Notes under the pieces: generated by a model | Seen by the model: the letters and a program-made list of their open reading frames with translations, nothing else | Told to the model about the DNA's origin: nothing | Database searches by the model: none | Made by a program: the position numbers and the translations under genes | Assembly: GCA_946566685.1 (NCBI GenBank) | Contig: CAMNXA010000001.1 | Location: 62,001 to 126,000 of the forward strand | Direction of reading: 5' to 3' | Length of the DNA stretch: 64,000 nucleotides | Source of the DNA: an uncultured Lachnospiraceae bacterium | GTDB lineage: Bacteria; Bacillota; Clostridia; Lachnospirales; Lachnospiraceae | Shown: positions 36,741 through 44,952 of the stretch, one piece after another | Position numbering within the stretch: position 1 is the first letter of the stretch | Layout of the letters: every line of letters begins with the position of its first letter

Positions 36741-37664
36741 TTACTCTATCACTTTCCAGTAACCATTTTTATTGGCACCATGTCGTACAACTCTTCTTTC
36801 GTCCTTTAATTTTGCCAGAATACGTTGTACCTGACGATGTGTGATTCCCACAGATTTCGCCAACATATTCGCCGACATACTGCCATCCTGCTTTAAAAGA
36901 GCCACAATTTTCTCTTCATTTGTTACGACATTTATTGCGACATTTATTGTGACATCTTTTTCACTGTCCGTCTCACTTATCTCCTTGAGCGCATCTCGAA
37001 TCATTCTCAGCATAAACGCAACAAATTCCGTAGAATCTCCTGCATGGTCTGCCCGCTGTAATACCTTATAGTACTCATTCTGATGTTCATAAACGAGAGT
37101 TTCCACCGGAATCCATGCAAAAATATCTTTCCATTTTTGTAAAATCAATGACTGCCATAATCTTCCTGTACGACCATTGCCATCGGCAAAAGGATGGATA
37201 AACTCAAACTCATAATGAAAAATACACGACTTCACAAGGGGATGATATTTTGATTGTTTCAGCCACATAAATAACTGTTTCATTAAATCCGGCACATACT
37301 TTGCAGGTGTTCCCGCATGAATCAACTCCGCCCCAGCATAAACACCCACATTTCCGCTCCGAAAACTCCCTGCTTCTTTCACAAGACCTTCCATCATAAT
37401 CTTATGAGCCAGCAAAAGGTTCTTCAAGCTATAGGGATCGAGCACAGATACTCTCTCATAAGCCTCATACGCATTCTTTACCTCACGAATATCCTGGGGA
37501 GGTCCTAATATCCGCTTTCCGCTTATCACATCTGTAACCTGTTCCAAAGTAAGTGTATTCTGCTCTATCGCCAAAGAAGAATGTATCGTCCTGATTTGAT
37601 TTTCCCTGCGCAGGATTGGATTCGAGCGCATGATTCCATAATAACCAAATTCTGCCCACACCAT
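36741..37664 (-). CDS. Fic-family protein with C-terminal winged-helix domain
   Basis: The 307-residue protein has the Fic core motif HPFADGNGRTGR (157-168), with catalytic His157, and an N-terminal segment SSLAIEQNTLTL (29-40) matching the inhibitory helix. There the usual Gly after Glu34 is Gln. A winged-helix domain follows (about 245-305; SANMLAKSVGITHRQVQRIL). Fic proteins AMPylate or otherwise modify proteins using ATP. The class with a fused DNA-binding domain often regulates itself. It is out of character with its glycan-synthesis neighbours, starts 9 bases after the upstream stop and is followed by a promoter. It may be cargo inserted into the locus or a regulator of it. ATG 37631 is an alternative start. 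Confidence 0.88.
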   Translation of the reverse strand: MVWAEFGYYGIMRSNPILRRENQIRTIHSSLAIEQNTLTLEQVTDVISGKRILGPPQDIREVKNAYEAYERVSVLDPYSLKNLLLAHKIMMEGLVKEAGSFRSGNVGVYAGAELIHAGTPAKYVPDLMKQLFMWLKQSKYHPLVKSCIFHYEFEFIHPFADGNGRTGRLWQSLILQKWKDIFAWIPVETLVYEHQNEYYKVLQRADHAGDSTEFVAFMLRMIRDALKEISETDSEKDVTINVAINVVTNEEKIVALLKQDGSMSANMLAKSVGITHRQVQRILAKLKDERRVVRHGANKNGYWKVIE

Positions 37665-37673
37665 ACACCACAG

Positions 37674-39158
37674 CTATTCCGCTGCCCGCCTCACAGAATT
37701 CTTATGATAGTATTCCGCCACTGCCACATTCACCCATCCGTCTGCATCCTCGTCCAGATAAAAACATTCAAAATTCTCTATAAATGCCGGGACGGACACC
37801 ACCACATCCTCTTCCGGACACTGTTCCAGATAGTCATACACGGCCTTACATTCCTCGTAATACTGCTTATAAAAACCACTGTGCTTAGACTCAGCCACCA
37901 TAATCAGCGCCGAATCCGACAGAGCCTCGGGAGCCAAAAGAAAGGAAGCCAAGAGCACAATACAGAGTACCGCGCAGACACTCCTGTTCCCACACAGCCC
38001 AGCCCATCTATCCAGGCATACCCCCATAAATACCGCAAAATTAAGTAAGGATAAGACCAATACCACATCCAGAACAAAATAACATCTGTTAGGAAATTCC
38101 GGCCCGCCATATCCGAGTACTACCGGAAACGCAGTCACACAGCCTGTCCCAAGCGCCAATATACTAATTATGCCATACTCACGCAATACAACACCCAGTT
38201 TTTTGGACAGATGGATTCCAAGCAAAAGCATCGCGATGACCATAACCCCAAACATGGTTTCCTTTGTCAGTCTTTCCATCTCACCCAAGGCTGTCCGAAC
38301 TGCCCATTTTACTGATTCTATCACCCGCCATATATGGCTGTCTTCCCCAATATTATACGTATGCCTCAGAAAATTCCCCGGTGCCGCCACATTGATCAGC
38401 GCACCTGTAATTCCGATTGCTGTGACCACCATATTACTGACAGAAACTTTGTGCTTCACCAGATAAAAGCCAATCGTAAGCAACACAAGTGCATAACATC
38501 CGGTTCCGCTGACCGTCAGAGAACCGCCGGATGCCAGAAACATCAAAACTGCGGCAAGTGCGGCAAACACCCTTCTTCTGCGATTCGTATATTGCTCTCG
38601 GTTTGATAACAAAAAACAGGTAACTGCAAGAAGGGCAAAAGAAAACGGTATACTATACGAAACCGCACCGGAATACCAGAAGAAAATTTCCTGAAATACA
38701 TCCGCATCCAATATCGCAAACAAAATAACCGAGAACGCTGTCAGACGAATATGCAGCACCTTACAATCCTGCAATACAAAACTGCCTGTCACCCACACAA
38801 CACTGAACAGTGCTGCAAAAAACAGAAGCGAGTTTAGCATCATAACGATTCGGAGTTGTTCAAGCCCAAAATTATTGATGGGCGAAAGCAACGCCTGCAA
38901 AAACATAGCAAAATATGTCCCCTGCCAGTCCAGATAAATCTCCTTTGCGTAACGGACAGATGCCGCAATATACGAAAAGAGAGATACATGAAATTCTCCC
39001 ACCCGCATTCCATGGGTATAGTCATCTCCCAGAAGTACCGTATATTCCGCGCTGCCTGTGATGACATACACCACGAAGAATATGAATACAACATTAAGAA
39101 TGATCACTGTTCCTGACAGATTTATCTTTTTGATCACTTTTTCCATTTCTCTTATCAT
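37674..39158 (-). CDS. DUF6056-like polytopic membrane protein, paralogue B
   Basis: A 494-residue protein with about 11-12 helices. Landmarks are LLGDDYTHGMRVGEF after helix 1, YLDWQGTYFAMFLQAL, and a C-terminal soluble tail ending in DGWVNVAVAEYYHKNSV. These match the paralogue at 21170 in order and spacing. The acidic pair in the first external loop recalls GT-C glycosyltransferases. The tail may bind acceptor. The first residues overlap the end of the upstream GT4 gene. No experimentally known relative comes to mind. Confidence 0.63.
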   Translation of the reverse strand: MIREMEKVIKKINLSGTVIILNVVFIFFVVYVITGSAEYTVLLGDDYTHGMRVGEFHVSLFSYIAASVRYAKEIYLDWQGTYFAMFLQALLSPINNFGLEQLRIVMMLNSLLFFAALFSVVWVTGSFVLQDCKVLHIRLTAFSVILFAILDADVFQEIFFWYSGAVSYSIPFSFALLAVTCFLLSNREQYTNRRRRVFAALAAVLMFLASGGSLTVSGTGCYALVLLTIGFYLVKHKVSVSNMVVTAIGITGALINVAAPGNFLRHTYNIGEDSHIWRVIESVKWAVRTALGEMERLTKETMFGVMVIAMLLLGIHLSKKLGVVLREYGIISILALGTGCVTAFPVVLGYGGPEFPNRCYFVLDVVLVLSLLNFAVFMGVCLDRWAGLCGNRSVCAVLCIVLLASFLLAPEALSDSALIMVAESKHSGFYKQYYEECKAVYDYLEQCPEEDVVVSVPAFIENFECFYLDEDADGWVNVAVAEYYHKNSVRRAAE

Positions 39159-40291
39159 CTCTTATCCTGTCCCTGCTTATTCGCTCCGCTATACCCGGAA
39201 CAGATTTCCTCCATATAATCCCGCCACTGCGCAAAGATTGTCTCCGCATTGGCCCTCTCTGCAATCTTCCTTGCCTCCATTCCCAGTCTCTGCGCAAGTT
39301 CCGGCTCCTCGATCAGACGATTGATGCCTGCCACCAGTGCCTCCTCATCTTTAATGGGAATCAGCAGTCCGTCCACCTCGTTTGTCATGATCGTCCTCGG
39401 CCCGCCGCAGGGACAGTCCGTAGCTACAATCGGAAGTCCCAAAGCCATGGCTTCCATCAATGCATTGGGCAGTCCTTCCCAGTCCGATGTAAAAGCAAAA
39501 AGCGCCGCACCCACCAAATCCTTTTCCAGACTGTCACTGGCTCCCATCAGATGGATATAGTCCTGCGCCTCCAATTCTTCTATCAATCTGTCCAGAATTT
39601 CCTTCGTGCCGTCAAAAGAATCGCCGCCGTAAATCTTTAAATCATACTCGGGATGTTTGGCATGCACTTTCGCAAAAGCCCGAAGCAGCATGGGCTGGTT
39701 CTTAAAGTCCACCAGCCGACCCGACTGCACCACCGTCCTGTTCCGCTTTGCGGGCACCGGCACACCGATATATTTGGGATTTAACGGATTTAAGATAATC
39801 CGGGAATTTTGCTGTAATCTGGGCGCAAAGAACTCCCGCGCCCCCTGGGTCTGAAACACACAGCCGTCCACCCTTGGAAACAAAAGCGGTATCTGTATCT
39901 TGTCCGACCACTCCTCATAGTGTCCCACCGGATCTGTCCGAATGGAAATGAGCACCGGAACTTTGACAAAAAATGCCGCCATCAGCCCCCTGTATATCGC
40001 TCTTCTGGCAAAAGGAACCAGAATATCCGGGCGCTCCTTTTTTAGAAGCTGCCGCAGATATTTTACCCGGAGCAGGAACTGCACGATCCGGTTCTTATGT
40101 TCATCCTCTTTGGTAAGCCCCACATGTACCCGGCGCACTCGCTCATCCGTCTGAAATTCATTCTCACCATACCACTCTGTGGCAATAATGACCTCATATC
40201 CATTGGCCACGAACTGGTTGGCAAGATTGGTGACCACCCGCTCCGCGCCGCCCTGTTCCAGACAATTTAAATGAAATATAATCTTATGCAT
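39155..40291 (-). CDS. GT4-family glycosyltransferase
   Basis: A protein of about 378 residues with a GT-B fold. It opens IIFHLNCLEQGGAERVVTNLA and has VVQSGRLVDFKNQPMLLRAF and TSDWEGLPNALMEAMALGLP (E-x7-E). The start at 40291 follows GAGGATAC. The 12-residue longer frame has no ribosome site. A 78-base gap after the lipoprotein gene shows no clear promoter. The overall plan is that of the proteins at 30842 and 47738. The donor is unknown. Confidence 0.88.
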   Translation of the reverse strand: MHKIIFHLNCLEQGGAERVVTNLANQFVANGYEVIIATEWYGENEFQTDERVRRVHVGLTKEDEHKNRIVQFLLRVKYLRQLLKKERPDILVPFARRAIYRGLMAAFFVKVPVLISIRTDPVGHYEEWSDKIQIPLLFPRVDGCVFQTQGAREFFAPRLQQNSRIILNPLNPKYIGVPVPAKRNRTVVQSGRLVDFKNQPMLLRAFAKVHAKHPEYDLKIYGGDSFDGTKEILDRLIEELEAQDYIHLMGASDSLEKDLVGAALFAFTSDWEGLPNALMEAMALGLPIVATDCPCGGPRTIMTNEVDGLLIPIKDEEALVAGINRLIEEPELAQRLGMEARKIAERANAETIFAQWRDYMEEICSGYSGANKQGQDKR

Positions 40292-40369
40292 CGTATCCTC
40301 ATCCAAATTTAATTTGTTGCCGTTCAACCATCAATTGTTGTTTGCCATGAAACCATACAGCGATCTTAA

Positions 40370-40711
40370 TCATTCCTCTGCTTTTTCAATGATCTTAATA
40401 TCACATACATCCTCCAACTTTGCCGGATAAGTTTCCTGGATTCCTCCTTCGTATGTGATCTCTACAATATCCCCGACCTGCGCCTCATGGGAAATGTCAT
40501 AAGCCACAGTAGCGGGCAGGTCATTGTGCAGATCAATTTCTATCCGATCCGCACTGTTAAGTTCCTGACTTCCTTCGACCGGCTCCACCATACAACTCTC
40601 ATCCTCTGCACTGACTCCAAGGACCACCGCCTGAAATGTATTTTTGCTGCCGCAGGCTGTCATCAAGAGAACACCGATAAGCAGTAATAAAAGTAAACGA
40701 TATTTTTTCAT
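40370..40711 (-). CDS. Small lipoprotein with a DUF3221/YobA-like OB-fold domain
   Basis: About 113 residues. It begins with a lipoprotein signal peptide: MKKYRLLLLL, then VLLMTACG, a lipobox with Cys20. The mature part is a small beta-barrel-like domain ending in VGDIVEITYEGGIQETYP, a pattern I associate with DUF3221 (YobA-like) proteins. The ATG at 40711 follows GGAGGATCT. It directly follows the dlt-like MBOAT gene with 13 bases between them, so it may be an accessory factor of that cassette at the outer membrane face. Function is unknown. Confidence 0.7.
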   Translation of the reverse strand: MKKYRLLLLLLIGVLLMTACGSKNTFQAVVLGVSAEDESCMVEPVEGSQELNSADRIEIDLHNDLPATVAYDISHEAQVGDIVEITYEGGIQETYPAKLEDVCDIKIIEKAEE

Positions 40712-40724
40712 ATAGATCCTCCAT

Positions 40725-42296
40725 TCAAAAACTCTGGTACATAAATGCTGCCGTATCATAACCGCCGCCGTAAATACCCGTAATCAGCACCACCAGCAAA
40801 ATCCCATAATAGCAGCACCACCTCGCCGGCATCGGCCAGCCTGCCAGACAGGCCCGCACATCTTTGCCCCGTTCTTCCCACACAGATACCGCAAGCCACA
40901 CAAGCAGCGCCGCAAACAGGAGCAGGAAGCCATACTTGCTGATACCATAGGAAGTAATCGTCTGAGAAAACAGCGCCCGTACATCCAACCTGGTCAGAAA
41001 GGCCCGGTAGATCATGCCCGCCTGTGCCAGGCTTTCACTGCGGATCAGCACATCTGCCACGAACACAATCAGCCAGGTACGCGCCATGCAAAACAGCCCC
41101 CAGAGTTTCCCCTCCCGGATATGGAGTTTTTCCTTCCAGACAGCGTATCTTGCTTCCAGTACCAGGGAAACGCTCATGATCAGGCCGTAATAAACGCCCC
41201 AGAGTATATAACTAACCGTCCTGCCGTGCCACATGCCGGTAAAGAGCCAGACCAGCATGGTCCCCAGGATTGGCACCACATGTCTGCCCATGACAGCCCA
41301 TCTCTTCTTGGCCGCCTTCGTAATCTTGCGTCCTGTCCCCGACATGACAAAGGAAAACATCACATAATCCTTAAACCAGGTGCCCAGGGTAATATGCCAT
41401 CTGCGCCAGAATTCCGCCACAGACTTGGAGAAATACGGTCTCTTAAAGTTCTCCGGCAGGAAGATATCGAAGGTCTCGCTGACACCCAGCGCCATATCCA
41501 TATAGCCGGAAAAATCCGCATACAGCTGTAACATATAAAGCACCACCGCCACCGCGAAGATGCTTCCCGGCACTTCGGCAGCCTGGCTCGCAAACACATT
41601 GTCCACAAACAGCCCAATCCGGTCCGCGATCACCAGCTTCTTAAAAGCGCCCCAGACGAACCGCTGAATCCCCCGCAGCATTCTGTCATAGTCAAAGATA
41701 TGTTCCCTCTCAAACTCCTCTTTTAATTTGGCAAAGCGATTGAAAGGCCCCTGGGTGACCGCCGGAAAATAGGACAGAAACAACAGCACTTTTAAAGGAT
41801 TCTGCTCTGCTTCGCACTGCTCCCTGCCCACATCCACCACATAACCGATGGCCGTCAGCGTATAGAAGGAAATGCCAAGCGGCATGACCACTTTTTCAAA
41901 AAATCCTGTGGGAACACCCCAGTCCTTCAAGAAAGGCAGGGCCACGACCGTGTATTTATAGAAGACTAACAGTCCCAGATGCAACGCAAAATAAAGGATT
42001 TGAATCCGTTTTCTCTGTTTCTCAAATCCATGTTTTACTGTTTTCTTACTTTCCTTATCCGTGCAATCTGCAAGAGCCTTACGCTGTGAAGCAAGACTAT
42101 TTTGCAGATAAATGCCGCAGGCATAGGTGGTAACACCGGTAATGAGCAGGCTAAATGGAACCCCTTGCAGCCCGATCACATAAAACACAAGTCCTGCTGC
42201 CAGAAGGATCTGCCATTTCCGCCTCTGCGGCACCAGATAATAGAGGGCGAAGGTAATCACCCACAACAACACAAAAGTGTAGGATAATAACTGCAT
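40725..42296 (-). CDS. DltB-like MBOAT acyltransferase
   Basis: The 523-residue protein has about 11 helices. MBOAT signatures are SFYTLTAIGYVVDVGREQ, FWRRWHITLGTWFKDYV (His301) and FTGMWHGRTVSYILWG (His357, canonical). The FSFVMSGTG stretch after KDYV is like DltB rather than AlgI. In Dlt systems DltB takes the aminoacyl group from the carrier protein DltC and moves it across the membrane. The ATG directly abuts the TAA of the carrier-protein gene (TAAATG), so the two are co-translated. With the ligase, carrier and SGNH genes it forms a complete dlt-like set. Confidence 0.88.
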   Translation of the reverse strand: MQLLSYTFVLLWVITFALYYLVPQRRKWQILLAAGLVFYVIGLQGVPFSLLITGVTTYACGIYLQNSLASQRKALADCTDKESKKTVKHGFEKQRKRIQILYFALHLGLLVFYKYTVVALPFLKDWGVPTGFFEKVVMPLGISFYTLTAIGYVVDVGREQCEAEQNPLKVLLFLSYFPAVTQGPFNRFAKLKEEFEREHIFDYDRMLRGIQRFVWGAFKKLVIADRIGLFVDNVFASQAAEVPGSIFAVAVVLYMLQLYADFSGYMDMALGVSETFDIFLPENFKRPYFSKSVAEFWRRWHITLGTWFKDYVMFSFVMSGTGRKITKAAKKRWAVMGRHVVPILGTMLVWLFTGMWHGRTVSYILWGVYYGLIMSVSLVLEARYAVWKEKLHIREGKLWGLFCMARTWLIVFVADVLIRSESLAQAGMIYRAFLTRLDVRALFSQTITSYGISKYGFLLLFAALLVWLAVSVWEERGKDVRACLAGWPMPARWCCYYGILLVVLITGIYGGGYDTAAFMYQSF

Positions 42297-42527
42297 TTAT
42301 TCCTCCAGCAGACGCTCGACAAGTTCAATGATCGCCTCTTTATTCTTAAAGTTCTCCGCCACCACATACTTGGCATCAATCTCAATATCAAACTCCTCTT
42401 CCAGCTCACTCACGATATTGATGACCGTGAAGGAATCAATGATCCCATCCTCCATCATGCTGTCGCCATCATAGGTAAGCGCTTCCTCACAGTACTCTTC
42501 CAGAATTTCCAACACTTTTTCTTCCAT
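42297..42527 (-). CDS. DltC-like acyl/peptidyl carrier protein
   Basis: A 76-residue acidic helical protein with the phosphopantetheine site DGIIDSFTVIN (Ser32, preceded by Asp31). The length and the DS motif match DltC and related carrier proteins. The start at 42527 follows AAAGGAC; the longer frame adds 14 unlikely residues. A phosphopantetheinyl transferase from elsewhere in the genome would be needed. The gene lies between the formyltransferase and the DltB-like MBOAT, so the carrier probably holds the aminoacyl group made by the ligase at 43418. Confidence 0.9.
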   Translation of the reverse strand: MEEKVLEILEEYCEEALTYDGDSMMEDGIIDSFTVINIVSELEEEFDIEIDAKYVVAENFKNKEAIIELVERLLEE

Positions 42528-42552
42528 AGTAGTATGTCCTTTCTTTATGTAT

Positions 42553-43416
42553 TCACTCTCCGAGAACACGATATTTCATTTTAAGCAGATTCCCTTCCCC
42601 CAAGGGCAGATAAATCACATGCTCCGCATCCTTCTTTTTCTCCAGTACAATCTTGCGGTATCTTACAACTTCCACCCGCACGCCGTCCACCACAGTCTGC
42701 ATGGGCGGGAAGATATCATTCTTCCCATAATCCACACTGCGGAGCAGGCGGTATATGGCTTCCGGTTCTTCACTTAGTTCAAAAAATCCGTCCCCCGGCA
42801 CCTCCGCGGAACGGTACATCCGCCGGCCCAGGATACTTCCCTGAGAGGTGGTCTGCGCGCGTTCTTCCAAAACAGCCGCAAAACACTCTTCAAATCCCTC
42901 GCAGGCCAGATCCATCAGCCGCTCGGTCAGTTCATAGGCCTTGTCCTCCGGGGAGATAGCACACCTTTTCTGAAGGATGATATTTCCCTCATCAATTCCC
43001 GCTGTCACATAGTGCCAGGTAATGCCGGTCTCCCGCTCTCCCTGATAGATGACCCAGCTGGGGGCATTCCTGCCCGGATAATCCGGCAAAAGGGCGTTGT
43101 GGAAATTGATGATGGTGATGTTCTCCTTCTCCACACAGGCCGCCGGAAAGAGGAAATTGTTGCTGGCACTGACAATCAGCGTCTTCTCCGTGATACCGCA
43201 CAGATATGCAGAAAGTTCATGCTTATCCGGCATAGCCGCATAGGGAATGCCCATTTCCTCACAAATCTTCCTCGTAATACTGAAAGCGTGAAACTCATGT
43301 TCTATAAATTCCAGTCGATAACCGTATGCCGGTCTCTGTTTTTCTATGTATTTCAGTATATTTCCAGTCGTCTTACCATATCCGATCACTATCACACGGT
43401 CAAAACCTTCTCCCAT
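42553..43416 (-). CDS. Formyltransferase (Fmt/ArnA-type) embedded in the dlt-like cassette
   Basis: The 287-residue protein has the N10-formyltetrahydrofolate formyltransferase core. The catalytic triad is intact: Asn104 and His106 in INFHNALLPDYPGR, and Asp142 in AGIDEGNI. Family members formylate Met-tRNA, nucleotide-linked amino sugars, or an aminoacyl-carrier-protein (as the formylation domain of linear gramicidin synthetase LgrA does). The C-terminal part is a short Fmt-C-like domain. Its place between the adenylating ligase and the carrier-protein genes suggests that it formylates the carrier-bound amino acid; an amino sugar is the alternative. RBS AAGGAG lies upstream. Confidence 0.85.
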   Translation of the reverse strand: MGEGFDRVIVIGYGKTTGNILKYIEKQRPAYGYRLEFIEHEFHAFSITRKICEEMGIPYAAMPDKHELSAYLCGITEKTLIVSASNNFLFPAACVEKENITIINFHNALLPDYPGRNAPSWVIYQGERETGITWHYVTAGIDEGNIILQKRCAISPEDKAYELTERLMDLACEGFEECFAAVLEERAQTTSQGSILGRRMYRSAEVPGDGFFELSEEPEAIYRLLRSVDYGKNDIFPPMQTVVDGVRVEVVRYRKIVLEKKKDAEHVIYLPLGEGNLLKMKYRVLGE

Positions 43417-43417
43417 A

Positions 43418-44941
43418 TCAAAGAAACTCCTTCAATTTCACCCTGTCAATCTTCCCGTTGGCGTTGATGGGCATTTTCTCCAGTGTGATCAGCTTGTTGG
43501 GCAGCATGTACTCCGGCACCAGATGGGAAATCTTCTCATTAATATAAGCTTTTTCCAGTTCTCCCTCAATAAACAGCACAATCTTTTGCCTCTTCTCATC
43601 ATAGAGACAACAGCACAAGGATATCTCTTCCAGGGAAGAAACTGCCGTCTCAATCTCTCCCAGTTCAATCCTGTGGCCCATATGTTTGATCTGGAAATCC
43701 TTGCGGGAAAGATAGATCAGTTCGCCGCGTTCATTATATTTTACAATATCGCCTGTCCTGTAGATCAGTTCGGGCACATAAGGATTTAAGGGATTTTGCA
43801 CAAAGGCTTCCCTGGTCTTTTCCGGATTGTTGTAATACCCCATGGAGAGAGAGGTTCCCCGGACACAGAGTTCGCCGGATTCCTCCCCAGTTACCTTTTC
43901 ATTCTTATCATTTAACACCAGAATGTCCGTGTTGGGCATCGCATAGCCGATGGGAATCGGTTCTTCATCTGTAAATTCACGGTCTACCACATAATAGGTG
44001 CAGGCATCCGTAATCTCCGTGGGCCCGTAAAGATTGGCATACTGCACATCCGGCAGGAATTTCCGCCACACATTCAGCTGTTTGTTGGGCATCACCTCAC
44101 CGCAGAACAGTACCCGTTCCAAGGTGTCTGATAAATCCACATTCTTAAAGGCTTTAAGCTTCGCCACCACGATCAGTGCCGAAGGCACCCAAAAAATGGT
44201 ATTGATCTTCTTTTCTTTTAAATATTCCAGCAAAAGCACCGGCTGGGCAAACAGATTCTTGGGCACGATATAAGTCGTGGCGCCGGTCTTGATGGTGCTG
44301 TAGATATCCAGTATGGAATTGTCAAAGTAAAAAGGCGCCTGGTTGCCGAAGCTGTCTTTCTCCGTAATCTGAAAAGTCTCCGTCACCCAGTCCGTATAAT
44401 CTATCACGGAGCGGTGGTTGATGGTCACACCCTTGGGCACGCCCGTGGAACCGGAAGTAAACAGCACGTACAGAAGGTCTGTGTCGATTCCTCTCCTTCT
44501 TGCCGCCTCAATCTTTGCCTCCCTTAACCCATCTTCGTTCTGCCCGCAGGCCGCCAGCGCCTCTTCCAAAATCAGGAACTCGCCCTGATAGGCATACTGG
44601 GCAAAAACTTCCCGCAGCGCCGCCGTGGTAATGACAATGGCTGGATCCAGCACTTCAAGAATCTTATTCACCCGGCTGCCCGGCATGTCCACATCAATGG
44701 GGGAATAAAAGTTACAGCTGTAAGCCGCCCCCATAAAGGAGACCAGCACATCGACACCCTTTTCCAGAAAGACGACCACTGGCCTTTTAAAGAATCCCCG
44801 CTCTATCAGTTCATAAGCCACCGCCCTGGCCTGCCCACGCAGCTGCCCGAAGGTGACCTGCTTGTTTTCATCTGCAAAAGCTGTCTTATCAGGCAGCCTG
44901 GCCGCTGTCTCATCGAGCCAGTAAGTAACGTTTGCTTTCAT
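43418..44941 (-). CDS. DltA-like amino acid adenylating ligase
   Basis: The 507-residue adenylate-forming enzyme has FTSGSTGVPKG (161-171), YGPTE (305-309), YRTGD (394-398) and the catalytic Lys in NANGKIDR near the end. Resemblance to DltA is strong: GNQAPFYFDNSILD parallels DltA's SNQAPFSFDLSVMD, and VLFCGEVMP retains the Cys (280) that I associate with D-alanine preference. Asp207 should bind the alpha-amino group, so the substrate is an alpha-amino acid, with D-Ala or another small residue most likely. It loads the carrier encoded at 42297. The ATG at 44941 follows GGAGAGAAG; a GTG at 44956 overlapping the SGNH stop is less likely. Confidence 0.88.
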   Translation of the reverse strand: MKANVTYWLDETAARLPDKTAFADENKQVTFGQLRGQARAVAYELIERGFFKRPVVVFLEKGVDVLVSFMGAAYSCNFYSPIDVDMPGSRVNKILEVLDPAIVITTAALREVFAQYAYQGEFLILEEALAACGQNEDGLREAKIEAARRRGIDTDLLYVLFTSGSTGVPKGVTINHRSVIDYTDWVTETFQITEKDSFGNQAPFYFDNSILDIYSTIKTGATTYIVPKNLFAQPVLLLEYLKEKKINTIFWVPSALIVVAKLKAFKNVDLSDTLERVLFCGEVMPNKQLNVWRKFLPDVQYANLYGPTEITDACTYYVVDREFTDEEPIPIGYAMPNTDILVLNDKNEKVTGEESGELCVRGTSLSMGYYNNPEKTREAFVQNPLNPYVPELIYRTGDIVKYNERGELIYLSRKDFQIKHMGHRIELGEIETAVSSLEEISLCCCLYDEKRQKIVLFIEGELEKAYINEKISHLVPEYMLPNKLITLEKMPINANGKIDRVKLKEFL

Positions 44942-44952
44942 ATCTTCTCTCC

